A stretch of 56,880 nucleotides of DNA from Branchiostoma floridae (lineage: Eukaryota; Chordata; Leptocardii; Amphioxiformes; Branchiostomatidae). The stretch spans positions 262,453 through 319,332 of the forward strand of contig NW_023365793.1 in NCBI RefSeq assembly GCF_000003815.2, read 5' to 3'. Both the position numbers and the translations under genes were made by a program. Shown here one piece after another: positions 1 to 12,833 of the stretch. Position 1 is the first letter of the stretch. Each line of letters begins with the position of its first letter. Under the pieces are notes generated by a model, which worked only from the letters and a program-made list of their open reading frames with translations, was not told where the DNA came from and did not search any database.

Positions 1-2948
1 CCACACATATCTTCACGGCTGAGAGCCCAGGTCGTCCCGTACACGAGAAGGGATATGCTCCGCTACCCTCGTAGCGGCAAGATCTACTACAATACTACAC
101 TACTACAGGGCATTTTAGTCCTTCCGTATAATGTCACACCAGTCGAAACGGCCAACCACAATATCTTCCACGGCTGAAAGCCCAGGTCGTCCCGTACACG
201 AGAAGGGACATGCTCCGCTACCCTCGTAGCGGCAAGATCTACTACAATACTACACTACTACAGGGCATTTTAGTCCTTCCGTATAATGTCACACCAGTCG
301 AAACGGCCAACCACAATATCTTTTACGGCTGAAAGCCCAGGTCGTCCCGTACACGAGAAGTGACATGCCCCGCTACCCTCGTAGCGGCAAGACTTACTAC
401 AATACTACAATACTACAGGGCATTTTAGTCCTTCCGTACAATGTCACACCAGTCGAAACGGCCAACCACAATATCTTCTACGGCTGAAAGCCCAGCTCGT
501 CCCGTACACGAGAAGTGACATGCCCCGCTACCCTCGTAGCGGCAAGATCTACTACAATACTACACTACTACAGGGCATTTTAGTCCTTCCGTATAATGTC
601 ACACCAGTCGAAACGGCCAACCACAATATCTTTTACGGCTGAAAGCCCAGGTCGTCCCGTACACGAGAAGTGACATGCCCCGCTACCCTCGTAGCGGCAA
701 GACCTACTACAATACTACAATACTACAGGGCATTTTAGTCCTTCCGTACAATGTCACACCAGTCGAAACGGCCAACCACAATATCTTCTACGGCTGAAAG
801 CCCAGCTCGTCCCGTACACGAGAAGTGACATGCCCCGCTACCCTCGTAGCGGCAAGATCTACTACAATACTACACTACTACAGGGCATTTTAGTCCTTCC
901 GTATAATGTCACACCAGTCTAGACGATCAACCACAATATCTTCTACGGCTGAAAGGCCAGGTCGTCCCGTACACCAGCAGTGGCGTGCCCCGCTACCCTC
1001 ATAGCGGCAAGACCTACTACAATACTACACTACTACAGGGCATTTCAGACCATTCGTATAATGTCACACCAGTCGAAACGATCAACCACAATATCTTCTA
1101 CGGCTGAAAGCCCAGGTCGTCCCGTACACGAGAAGTGGCATGCCCCTATACCCTTGTAGCGACAAGACCTACTACAATACTACACTACTACAGGGTATTT
1201 CAGACCATTCGTATAATGTATTACATCAGTAGAAACGGTCAACCTCAATATCTTTGACGGCGTGAAAGGCCAGGTCGCCCCGTACGTGAGCTGCGGTGTA
1301 TCCCCGATACTCTTGTAGCGGTAAGACTTACTACAATACTACACTACTACAGGGCATTTCAGACCATTCGTATACTGTAATACATCAGTAGGAACGGTCA
1401 ACCTCAATATCTTTTACGGCATGAAAGGCCAGGTCGTCCCGTACATCAGCAGTGGCGTGCCCCGCTACCCCTGTAGCGGCAAGACCTCCTACAATACCAT
1501 ACTACTACAGGGCATTTTAGTCCTTCCGTATAATGTCACACCAGTCGAAACGGCCAACCACAAAATCTTTTACGGCTGAAAGCCCAGGTCGTCCCGTACA
1601 CGAGATGTGACATGCCCCGCTACCTTCGTAGCGGCAAGACCTACTACAATACTACAATACTACAGGGCATTTTAGTCCTTCCGTACAATGTCACACCAGT
1701 CGAAACGGCCAACCACAATATCTTCTACGGCTGAAAGCCCAGCTCGTCCCGTACACGAGAAGTGACATGCCCCGCTACCTTCGTAGCGGCAAGACCTACT
1801 ACAATACTACAATACTACAGGGCATTTTAGTCCTTCCGTACAATGTCACACCAGTCGAAACGGCCAACCACAATATCTTCTACGGCTGAAAGCCCAGCTC
1901 GTCCCGTACACGAGAAGTGACATGCCCCGCTACCCTCGTAGCGGCAAGATCTACTACAATACTACACTACTACAGGGCATTTTAGTCCTTCCGTATAATG
2001 TCACACCAGTCTAGACGATCAACCACAATATCTTCTACGGCTGAAAGCCCAGGTCGTCCCGTACACGAGAAGTGGCATGCCCCTATACCCTTGTAGCGGC
2101 AAGACCTACTACAATACTACACTACTACAGGGCATTTTAGTCCTTCCGTATAATGTCACACCAGTCGAAACGGCCAACCACAATATCTTCCACGGCTGAA
2201 AGGCCAGGTAGTCCCGTACACCAGCAGTGGCGTGCCCCGTTACCCTCGTAGCGGCAAGACCTACTACAATACTACACTACTACAGGGCATTTTAGACCAT
2301 ACGTATAATGTCACACCAGTCGAAACGATCAACCACAATATCTTCTACGGCTGAAAGCCCAGGTCGTCCCGTACACGAGAAGTGGCATGCTCCTATACCC
2401 TTGTAGCGGCAAGACCTACTACAATACTACACTACTGCAGGGCATTTTAGTCCTTCCGTATAATGTCACACCAGTCGAAACGACCAACCACAATATCTTC
2501 TACGGCTGAAAGGCCAGGTCGTCCCGTACACCAGCAGTGGCATGCCCCGTTACCCTCGTAGCGGCAAGACCTACTACAATACTACACTACTACAGGGCAC
2601 TTTAGACCATACGTATAATGTAATACATCAATAGAAACGGCCAACCACAATATCTTTTACGGCATGAAAGGCCTGGTCGCCCCGTACGTGAGCAGCGGTG
2701 TACCCCGCTAGCCTCACAGCGGCAAGATCTACTACAATACTACAGGGCATTTAATACCATCCGTACAATGTCACACCAGTCGTAACGATCAACCACAATA
2801 TTTTCTACGGCGGAAAGCCCAGGTCATCCCGCACACGAGCAGTGGCATGCCCCGATACCCTTGTAGCGGCAAGACCTGCTACAATACTACAGGGCATTTT
2901 AGACCATATGTATAGTGTAATACACCAGTAGGAACGGCCATGCACAAC
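1..2948. repeat. 155-bp satellite array
   Basis: About nineteen head-to-tail copies of a unit close to 155 bp fill this stretch. The landmark cggctg recurs at 16, 171, 326, 481, 636 and 791, exactly 155 bp apart. Each unit contains a tactacaatactaca block and a small inverted motif around ctaccctcgtagcgg. The array is cut by the left edge of the window, so it extends further. Copies between 326 and 945 alternate between two variants, giving a 310-bp higher-order period. Copies after about 950 are more diverged (1250-1500 and 2600-2900 especially). No protein-coding content is supported. Confidence 0.95.
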
Positions 2949-2949
2949 A

Positions 2950-3385
2950 TCTTATACGCGATGATGCGCCTTTCACATGTACTGCGCGATCGGGCATGCA
3001 CCTTGATGGGCCCCGCATCCCTGGCTGCGCTTGCCGACAATTTCGTGACGTTATCGACGCGCATTTCGTGATGATGCAGCGTACACATGGACGGCGCGAT
3101 CGGGCACGGGCCCCGACAGGCCCCCGTATCCCTGGCTGCGCTTCCCAACAATTTCGTGACGTTATCGACACGTACATCGTGATGATGCAGCGTACACATG
3201 GACGGCGCGATCGGGCACGGGCCCCAACAGGACCCCGTATCCCTGGCTGCGCTTGCCGACGATCTCGTGACGTTATCGACGCGTACACTGTGATGATGTA
3301 GCGTACACATGGACGGCGCAGTCGGGCATGGACCCCGATAGACCCCCGCAAGCCTGGCTGCGCTTGCCGGCGATTTCGTGATGTC
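2950..3385. repeat. 111-bp tandem repeat, four copies
   Basis: The marker gatgatg recurs at 2960, 3070, 3181 and 3292, a period of 110-111 bp. Units are GC-rich and share blocks such as gatcgggca and ccctggctgcgctt. The last copy is partial. It directly abuts the 155-bp satellite but has a different unit. Because 111 is a multiple of three, the array stays open in several frames on both strands, which creates repetitive pseudo-proteins of 100-150 residues; I do not annotate these as genes. Confidence 0.9.
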
Positions 3386-4610
3386 TTACATGAAACATCT
3401 GCCCATTCCTTTTAGTCTCCGCCCTCAAAGTTCAATCACACTCGAACAGAGGTTGCCGCGACAGGTCAATTTTGCGTCTTTTTCCTTGTCTTTATTGTCC
3501 AGAAAACAAGTTCTCTCGCCACATCTACTTGGACATCTTCCGTAAACCCAACGACATATATTTTCGTGCAAAGTTCCAACAGTATCATAACAGTATACGT
3601 AGGGCCCAACACATGTTGCCCATGAATTCATCCAGCAGCATGACGACATCCGTGTAATAAGTTAAACTGGCACTCTCACCAACCCTTATCACGTTTATTT
3701 TTTTATTAGAAGGTGATGTTAACACTGCACGGAAAGGCAAATTTCCACGAGTTCCCAACATTGTGCACGATGGTGAAACCTGTCGTGTTCTCACCGTGGA
3801 CACGGGTTTCCACGGGCTGCCTGTTCCCGCGTGCCCCTACAATGAAAACCTGTGCGCACGATAGGGCACGCGAAGAGTTCACGCGCCCCACTGTTGCACA
3901 CTCCCCGTGTTGAACAAATAAGGGTTAATGACCCGCCCCGAGGTGTATATGGTGTCATAACGCCTGGTCCTTTGCTATAACAACCGAATAAAACCACCGA
4001 GTGAGCGAAGCCTACCCACACTGACCCATTTAAGAGTAGATTAGAGTAGAGTAGAGTTTCCAGTTGAGTAGGAGCGACAAATTCTTTTCTAAAACATACA
4101 TCTTTTATTCAGTACATACATTTGAACAGTGAATTTGAACAACATAAAACTTGTACGTGAAATGCATTTCTGTTCCAAGGCTTAAAATAAGAACAAAGTC
4201 GTTTCATTATGTTACAAACTGTTGCACGCTCCGTATTTCTCCACTCGCCCATTCTCCAGTTTGTCGAGTTCCTTCGTATCAGGCGCTAAATCTCTGCCGG
4301 CTTTCCTGAGGTATTCCGGGATCCCTGTGCTTCACAGCTCTTGAGAATCTCGTTCACTTCGAACCCAGACACGACTTCTCTGAAAAAAGGTAGCATTTTG
4401 GTCCTCCAGCGCCATGACCGCTACTCAATGGCGGACTGTGGTGTTATTGTCGTCTGAACTTGAATGGGCGGGGGTGCAAATAATTTTATTTTCCATTTGC
4501 AGTCTAAATTGGACATGACTTGAAATAGATTTTATTGTCTTAAATATTATAGGTAATTCAATGTTGTTTTAAGACAGCAAATGTTTTCTTTGAACAAAGA
4601 AACACGCACT
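3386..4610. other. Gene-free stretch after tandem repeats
   Basis: No gene is recognised here. The part around 3915-4020 (agggttaatgacccgcc, then cgaataaaacc) resembles the end of an unclassified interspersed repeat, and 4030-4062 holds a short run of imperfect tagag repeats. No conserved protein motif was seen in the short open frames. Confidence 0.4.
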
Positions 4611-4694
4611 GCCGATGTTAATAGATGGAGCCATCCCCCCTGCCATGCCTGTACTTATTCCCCTATCTTGGCAGATGGACGATTCCTGGATATC

Positions 4695-4860
4695 TCATTC
4701 TGATTGGCCAGCGTCCTGTTTGTCTGTCCTCCTGATTGGTTTATACTTCAAAAGTTTTATCACATATGTGATAATCAAAAATTTAAAGCACGGCTGTTAC
4801 GGCGTCATAACCAGCATGAAATGGGGCCTTCTGATTGGCCCACGTCCCCTGCCTATATGA
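4695..4860 (+). promoter_or_regulatory. Cluster of inverted CCAAT boxes upstream of a TATA-like site
   Basis: Three copies of ctgattgg, the reverse complement of CCAAT with the flanking bases of an NF-Y site, occur near 4699, 4731 and 4830. They are followed by cctatatgata near 4850. This is the arrangement expected of a CCAAT/TATA promoter reading to the right, but no coding exon is recognised immediately downstream, so the assignment is tentative. It could also be the promoter of a non-coding transcript or a chance cluster. Confidence 0.3.
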
Positions 4861-7000
4861 TAATTATCGTTAACAATGGAGAGCTGAGAAGTGTCTAATG
4901 ATTCAGTTATGTGAATTGTCAAGTAAAAATAACCAGAGCCCTTGCCACATTTCGGTATGTACTTGTGGGAAAGTCAATAATGAAACCGACGCCAACAGCA
5001 CGCGAAATAAGATATGCATCACAATCTTACACGAAACTCAACAAACTACTTCACCTCTATATACAGATAGCGTGTAAGATTAAAGTCACTACTGAAGCAA
5101 CCTAGTCAATTTTAACGCAGTATGCCCGATTTCTGTAACTAATCATATGAATTGTTTTCTATGCAACATTACATGTCTTTGAGTTGATTGCCATCTAGGC
5201 TTTAACCTGTAGTGCGGCGCCGATCAATGCATAGATTAGATTGAAAGTATTGTTCTTTGGTCGGTCGGCTTTGTTTATACAGTATACCAACGCCGCATAC
5301 CGACACCGTGTTGAATTTGTATTGTACTGAGTCCTTGTTTGTCGAAAAAAAATCGATTCAAACTTTTACAAAGATAATTAGGTTATGGAGAACTTCAATA
5401 TTTGTATAGTTCGCTTTAACAGTGTAATTTTTGATTGATATTGGTATTATGGAGATTGTCTGCCTGGCTTGGTTTTTGGTTGAATATTGAGGGGTGGAAG
5501 TTTGACCCACCAGAATACTAGTAAACTCAGCAAATGTCTAAATGTCTGTTACAAGTGGGTGATACCGACACTCGGCAAGGTGAAAAGCAAGAAGGTTATT
5601 ACTGGACTTTCACAAGCACTCCTCCCCCATGGCCCAATACATATTTCATTGTTTTGTTTCCCGGCATGGTATCCCGACGCGCGTGTCTCATAGCCTCCGT
5701 CGCAGGCTACGAGGAGCGTTGGATTTTATTTTATGGGGGCTGGTTTGCGATCTTCAATGTTGACTAAGGTTTTCTAATGCCGGGAAAGTATGTTTACCGT
5801 GGAAGGGAGTTTAGCGGGAGGCTACATACACAGGGTGTAGTTGGTCGATAATCTTAAATGTTTCTTTTTTGTTTTGGTTGGTAGGCTTTCTGCAGACACA
5901 AATGATTTATCTAAAGCCCAAGGTGTTTTGAGAAAAATATTAGAACTTATGCGATTTGTATATTTGATAAAACAATGATACATATTAAAGAAAAGCTCAA
6001 GCTTCCTTTGGTAAACTAAGAATACTTGTAGAACGCAGGGCATTATGTACAAACTCCTTGATGATGCACACAAATAGTATATGCAATGAGTTATTGTGTC
6101 TGTTCGTATTCAAATACCCATCCGAAGTAGCCAATCGTATTTCACACATGAGGTGGGTGTTTGGAAATGAGGACCAATCAACACTTGTGTCCCAATTTTC
6201 AAATCTGTGACGGTTGTCATTTTAAATCTTCTCATTCATAGTGCTTTCACGCTGCTCATACCAGCCGATAGCTAAGTATTTGATCGCACGACAAACAGCG
6301 TAATCATCTGATTTAGTATAGCCCAAAAGCTGGAAAATCCCCATATAGACCCACCTCTTACGGCTCGCGTTACGTCTTGCCCAATTAGACGACGATTGAT
6401 TTTGAACAAGTAGATGTTCTTCTCTCTAGCAACATTAAAACCATTCATCAGAACCACCGCTAGTTTGAGATAATGGGCCTTAAAAATTACTAAAATTTAC
6501 AGTGATAAAAATTTTGCTTTCATTGGTTCAGGTAACCCTCTAGCACACCCTCTTAACTTTAATGCATCATCATTAACTTTTGGTCTGTAAAACTTGAGAA
6601 CCCATGCTATATGGAAATGCAAAACTTATGTTTGTACCTTTATCAGATTTATCAGGATAGCCATCGAAAGTTCAGTAAATTTTTGCCATAAATTGTTGGA
6701 TTTTAGAGGGTCTCTGAGGGGGGTCCCAGAACGCCATAACGAAAAATAGCTGGATTGTTTTAACTATATGGCTGTTCATAGTTCCACATTCCTATCACAC
6801 ATACAAATTATGAGCCGATTTGGCCGACCCCCATCTTCCGGCCTCTGCCTGCTTTTGCCTGGTTTTCTCGTGCAATGACTCTTAACCATTGCAAACATTT
6901 TCTCTCGGCCACGAAAGTAATTCTCGAAAAAAATCCCATTTTGCAGTACGTGGTTGGGTATTTCTCAGTGTCAGTCTGACAGCAAAATGCAGTCAGGAAA
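4861..7000. other. Intergenic stretch, nothing recognised
   Basis: AT-rich sequence with only short open frames. No domain, splice-consistent exon chain, RNA gene or clear repeat was identified between the CCAAT cluster and the first gccgtacgtgc inverted-repeat element. Confidence 0.4.
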
Positions 7001-7558
7001 GCTAAGGGCACAACCCGCCGTACGTGCAACTGCGTGGTGTCTACATGACAAAACGTGGGCAATCTTTTGGGATCCGTAAGTGGTAAGTACCGCTACCGTA
7101 CGAAATCGTACGGAATCCAATGAATTTTGGAGCAAGCAGACACGCCGTAGAAGTATTCGTGCATGTGAAACTTTCTCTGCCGTACGAGCCAGTTCGGGCG
7201 ACGCGCGGGCCTCGTGCAGCTACGTGCAGCGAGTAAGGACACCTTATGTACACGGCCCATGTAAGTAGGGCCTGCATAAGGTAACCTGGCAATCGCACAG
7301 AGATGCATCTGCATCTGCATAAGATACCCCCAAATGACCCCGCGAGGGGCAAAAGTAGGGGGGGGGGGAGCTGAGGCTCCCGGGTAGATGCAACTCGCTT
7401 ACGACTTGCGCAAAGAACGATGCACGCAACTGGGTCACAACTTGCGCAACCGTGCAAGTGACCTGCGTTGAGACGTAATCTCTACCTGCTCTTACCAGTC
7501 CCTCCCTATGTTTTCAGAAAAACGTGGCGAACGTGACTTCCAAAAAACGTAAGGACAA
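7001..7558 (-). mobile_element. Terminal-inverted-repeat element, copy A (right end truncated)
   Basis: The left end starts gctaagggcacaacccgc and continues into gccgtacgtgcaa. The interior (caatcttttgggatccgtaa, then agacacgccgtagaa) is the inverted counterpart of copy B at 8250-8573. Homology to B resumes at about 7508-7558 (gttttcagaaa-acgtgg), so copy A is a longer version with extra internal sequence and no terminal repeat at its right end. No transposase was found; it looks non-autonomous. The superfamily is unknown. Confidence 0.6.
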
Positions 7559-7584
7559 AAAGAAAACACATATTTTTGCTGGGA

Positions 7585-8245
7585 GCTTAAATGTATGTAC
7601 AAAAAAACACATAGCGGTAACATGAAACCACAGGAATGACGTATTAGTTTTCACCCATAACGGCCAAACCTGGTATGCACTATTGCCATTGTGTAGACGC
7701 TGTAACGCCGAAAACAATAAACATGAAACCCAGACACGTATATTTTTCTCTAAGCAAGGATTTCGGTCGGACCGCGGGGACAGTAGTGACCGGGATTATA
7801 TATCTTAAGGCTGCTCTCTTCGTTGTAAGAAAGCGCAATCACTCTAAACCCACGACCGAATAGTCCCCAAGCGGACCCTACGGTGCCTTAGATATAGTAT
7901 CAAAGCTGGCCAGGGACTTGGTACTTGTAGCAGTAGACAGGCATTCATTTTACAGACAGAAGTCTTGGTAACTAGGGTAGGTATTGGGATTAACATTCTA
8001 ATGGAGCCACAAAAGTAGCCATATTGTACGTCAACAGTACGTCCTTTTGTAAAGGCGACCATTAGTACAGGTTGGCGTGAATTTGTCCACAAATATATTT
8101 ATAGAAATCAGGAGTACTGGATAACGAGGCAGACGTGAAAGAAATACACCAGCTACTTCTTGTCACCGATCTAAATCTTTGTTTGTAGAATAGTTTGTAT
8201 TCCTTCGCAGAATCGAAGAAAATAACACTTACCATGGCCGACGCC
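7585..8245. repeat. Dispersed repeat X, copy 1
   Basis: About 650 bp are collinear with 11978-12622. Shared blocks in order include cgtattagtt, ggtatgcactat-gccattgtgtag, aacatgaaacc, agcaaggattt and aacacttacca. Identity is moderate with many small gaps, so the two copies are old or fast-diverging. No coding potential is conserved between them. It sits exactly between inverted elements A and B. Confidence 0.7.
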
Positions 8246-8249
8246 CTAA

Positions 8250-8573
8250 GCTAAGGGCACAACCCGCCGTACGTGCAATTTGTCCGTACTTTTTTTTAGG
8301 AGGCCACGTCCGCCACGTATTTCTGAAAACGTTCAGGTTGTACAGGGCAGGCGCATCGCCCGTTGGCACGTACGGGGGGGCGAATCCGCAGCCGGCTCGA
8401 TGGCACATAAAGTTTTGCCTACACGTGGAGTTCTACGGCGTGTCTGCGTGCTCCAAATTCCGTCGGATTCCCAACGAGTTCGCACGGAGACGGTACTTAC
8501 CACTTACGGATCCCAAAAGATTGCCGACGTTTTGGCACGTAGACAGCACGTATTTGCACGTACGGCGGGTTGT
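8250..8573 (+). mobile_element. Terminal-inverted-repeat element, copy B
   Basis: The ends are acaacccgccgtacgtgcaa on the left and its near-exact reverse complement on the right (finishing gcggcgggttgt-like near 8573), giving a 320-bp non-autonomous element. The outer gctaaggg is also present at the left end of copy A. It is inverted relative to copy A. Its short open frames have no recognisable domain. Confidence 0.7.
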
Positions 8574-11500
8574 ATCTTTAATAAAAGCAAGAAGGGACAT
8601 TAAGTTTTTTTTCTTCTTTGCACCAAGTCTGTTGACCTTTCGAATTGAAATGAAATATCCGCAATTGTACAAAGGTATACCTACGACGTCGGAACGAATA
8701 CAAGATACCGGAACCCTGCACGGGCTATATAACGTTTGCCAAACCAATTCTAACTAAGGTTTAAATGTTATTTGGTATAATAATCCTCGTTACCCTCGTG
8801 ACATGCGGTAAACTTTCACCTTTGGCATATGTTAATGTCCATATCAAAACTTAAAAGTCTGCAAATCCACTGATAACATTAGTATGTAGCTGTTTTATAG
8901 CCTAGGCAATTATATTCATATGCCGGTTCACAGCGAATTCAATCGTATTCATAAGATAATGCTCAAAACGAATTTAACGTAGTATGTAGCGTCGTTTATG
9001 CTTTGAAACACGATAATGGGGTTGGAGATCTATAGAGTAAAAAGTGTCAATAAAGTGCTGCAAAGAATCAAACGCCACACTTCGCTAAGTTAAAGCCAGG
9101 CTGCGGCTACATAGCTTGGACAATGTACCTGCGATAGCTTACCTCGTATGTCGCACGATGATCACAGGTTATGCTAGGAAAATCGTTGGTAAACGCAGTC
9201 ATCGCCGAGCGTGGTAATATGTTTACATTTTTTTCCAGTGCCGTGCGATTTTCCGCTTGTGTTTGTATGTGCGTTTACGGTTCCTGTTCGGAACTTATTT
9301 TGACCGCACGCCGAAGTTGTTAAAATAAGACGCAAATCATTGGTTTACCTTAGATCTGTCCAGTCTGTACCACTTAAATGGAGGAATAAAATTCCTCTAC
9401 CTTTAGGCTATTCACGTCTCTCTCAATATAGGGATTTATGGCTATTTATGTAGGGTTAATGAATAAAAAAGGCATGTCTAAAGTATTGCACTTTTTTCTT
9501 TTAAGTGACAAGACACTCGTATTTACACTTTCTATATTGAAGAGAGATCCTGGCAAAGAGAGCAATTACTAATACCGAGACACCTAGGAAAGCCAGGTGT
9601 CTGCATTCAACTATATCCTGTATTCGTGAAGGCACGTTACGGTGCGTTTGTTGTATGTCCATGCCAGAATGTTTACTTTCCTCGGTCGCTAAGTGTATGG
9701 TATGGCCGATAAAACCACGTGACAAACTACCGCTGCAGTATAGTTTTAAGAAAAGTAGTCAAATTATGCATACATTTTTTTCTGGATTTTCCCTAGCTAT
9801 ATTGCTCATTGCGCTTAACTAAAAGAAAAAACAATCTATTATGCATTGTCGGCATATACAGTAACTGATACTCTGTTGAATCTGTTTGCAATATCGACAC
9901 TCATCTGTCTCTATCATGTGAATGTGTGTGTAAGAGAGATAATGATTGTCATGTCACAATATTTCTATCTTCCCTTTCATACCTTTGACGATATTTGGTA
10001 TGTAAATTTGTGTTACAACCCATTAATCAACTGCAGATGTCGCCTAATAGCTTACTTTCAATTCGCAACTGTCATGAAGTTTTGTTCTTTTTAAAATATT
10101 CTGAAAAACTAGCCTTCTTTGAACAAAATGGCACAACAAAATCTTTATCGTAATTTCTACGCCAGAAGGTTTCGCTTTCATTTTCATTGTTCTCTATCTG
10201 TATTGTATAGCGTCTGTCTCTGCATTGTATAGTTTACTGAATTGTACCACTTCAGAAAATAAGAATGACAAAATAAGCCTAGCCAGGTTCATACTTGAAC
10301 TATGCCATACAAGCAATAAAAAAAGAACAGAGTAATTTTACGATTAACCAAAGAATGCCAAAACTAGTAGGCGTTTTGCCTGTCTATGACAGTGATACAA
10401 CAATAAAACGATTCAAGTACCTTTTTTTTATTTGCAGATACTCCGTTGACTTTGTTTTTTAAAGGTAGACCTTAAGCCCTGAAACCGAAAATAGCAGTTA
10501 AGTTTGTTGCCCATGCCTTTTTTTCCTTGCAATAAACTGGATTCGGGCAAATTAGACGTAAACGTCTATTCAATGACGAATGGTTCAACTGGCAACAATC
10601 TGGTCTTTAGCGACTACCTGAGTACAAATTTCTTGATTTAAATGTGTCTATTTTCACAGAGCCGAGCAGCAGCTTCTCAACACCTTCACATCAGCCATAC
10701 CTACAAATAGAATACTCACCCATTTGCACTTTTCCACAACTTAAGATAGACATACATGGATGTTAAGTATTTTAATTTTTAAGCTATGCCATTTTCATTT
10801 TATTTTTGGCAAATACCAGAAAACTGAAACGACCAAAACGATGCTCTCATAACGCAGTGACGTTTTATGCAAGTTTTCACGTCTCTTTCCATTCTTATCT
10901 AAAATAGAAATAAACAACAAGTTGTGTTACCTATAATTTTGGAGGCTGACGCCACAAGGCAACCACTCCCAATTCGCTCGTCAGCAGTGCCTATTTCTGC
11001 GTCTCTTGAATGTTGTTGGTACCTTATACTTATCGAGGCCACGTTACAGAAGTTTTATCAGCTTGGTTCTGACTTTAGTCCCAGTAAGTAGCATGCGTAG
11101 AGTGGTTATAGCGACCACACCTTTATTTATATTACGTCAACCCGCAGGAATGGCAACCAGTAATAAATTAAAGGTCAATGTTAATACTACTTCCGGGTTA
11201 ACTTCTTGTAGATATAACTCACCTGAAGAGTACATGACTTAACTTAAGAAAATGATCTCAAAAAACAAAACGTAAACAAACTAAGGTCGTCATTCCATAA
11301 AGAAGCACCAAAAGGACCAGCCAATGAATTCAGGAGACCGTTACTTGGCAAGTAAAGGTACATATAATCTTCGTCACTTCATTTGACCTTACAGGTGCTA
11401 TTTAAGTTCCACTATGACACAGTGAATAGTATCTTCTCATATCACTTTGTCTCTCATATACTTCGCTTCATACAACCGAATATTACAACCATAATGATAA

Positions 11501-11700
11501 TAATGCGAATCATCTTTATATGAGAATTTGGTATCCCAAAAAGTATATTGACTACTACAGCCTAATACTAAAACCCCCCAAAATGATAATGTAAAGGACA
11601 CCGGTGAGCGGGACAGAAAAGCGGAAGTGAACTTTTCAAAACATTGTCGCAACACGTAACGTTACGTGGCAGGGGTTTCCCAATATACATAGCAAGGGTT
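8574..11700. other. Intergenic stretch, nothing recognised
   Basis: AT-rich DNA with scattered poly-T runs and no gene, RNA or clear repeat that I can support. The longest open frames are about 80 codons and show no motif. Confidence 0.4.
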
Positions 11701-11707
11701 GACATGT

Positions 11708-11895
11708 TACTGTAAAAATGGGGAATTTTCGCGATGATTACATGATGACTTCTTAATCGCAAACTTACAGCTACCGCAAACATAATCCACGGTTGACCTC
11801 GAAACCATTCGTGGCAACTTAAACGGCGAGATTAAAACCACTGCGAACATTTAATCCGTACCACGAATTAATTATGCGGAAAAAATTCCGCTTTT
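11708..11895. mobile_element. Diverged copy of the tactgtaaatgca miniature element
   Basis: It begins ttactgtaaa followed by gaattttcgcg and contains the family's internal blocks (taccgcaaacat, aaaaccactgcgaacat) seen in the intact copy at 55086-55298. The right terminal repeat is not recognisable, so the copy is degraded. It lies just upstream of the second copy of repeat X. Confidence 0.5.
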
Positions 11896-11977
11896 GCTGT
11901 ACGTGGCTGGGAACTTTCTGACTGTAAGACTGAGAAAAATATATAATAAAACACATACATAGTGAAATTTCCACCGT

Positions 11978-12622
11978 GGCATAATGTATATATACAAAAC
12001 ACATAACTGTATTCTAAAACCATGGGAATAACGTATTAGTTATCACCCTGACTGGCCAGACGTGGTATGCACTATCGCCATTGTGTAGGCTTGTGTAACG
12101 CGTAAGACGAAAAACATAAACATGAAACCTGGACACCATATTTTCACCTAGCAAGGATTTTGAGCGGGGGATTGTAGTGACCGAGGTTTCTTACAGCTTC
12201 GTTGTAAAAATCACGGCCACTCTACACCCAAGACAAAAACCTGAACTTGGAGAAATACGACGTCAAATCTTCTTATGGTGATTATTCAGGTGAAAACTGT
12301 TACAGTAGAAATGCAGCCATATTACCAATTCTTCAGTACCTGGGTAGGTGTTTGGATTTTTAGTAATCTACGGGACCACCCAAAAGTGTCCACAGTGACC
12401 AGGTGGTCTATGTTTAGAGTAGAGGTGGCCACTAGTACAGGTTTGAGTGTACCTGTAAACAAATATATACAGTAACCATGAGTATAGCACTACGAGGCGT
12501 CAGACGTAAGAAATACTAGGCCACTACTTGCCCCCGACCGCCAATTCTCTGTTTGTGAAACAGTATGTACCCCTTCCTTGAATTGTAGAAAATTCAACAA
12601 CACTTACCAAGACCAACTCCTT
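11978..12622. repeat. Dispersed repeat X, copy 2
   Basis: Collinear with 7585-8245 in the same orientation (blocks cgtattagtt, ggtatgcactatcgcc, aacatgaaacc, agcaaggatttt, aacacttacca). Unlike copy 1 it is not flanked by the gccgtacgtgc elements, which shows that X is a repeat in its own right. Confidence 0.7.
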
Positions 12623-12833
12623 AAAAAGCAAGATGGGACCGTGACGCGTTAATTTGTACTCTGCGCACAGTCCTGAATGTGTACCTAAATATCTGCAACA
12701 GTGCAAAGGCTTCAGCACGGGACGATGAAAAGAATTCGGGGAACCGAAACTCTGTATTGACTATAAGGCTGGCTACACATATAGTAAATAAACCGTTACA
12801 ACAATAGCTCTGAACTAGAGTTTGGCGACCTCA

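Noticed and set aside
1-2948. Regular repeats as a CRISPR array
   Set aside because: The whole 155-bp unit is repeated with no unique spacers, and the DNA is eukaryotic.
2879-3351. Repetitive 100-150-codon frames on both strands
   Set aside because: They are a by-product of the 111-bp tandem period, appear on both strands and have no domain or start context.
8280-8757. 107- and 139-codon frames
   Set aside because: They run through terminal-inverted-repeat element B and into its flank; the matching inverted copy A does not conserve the frame.
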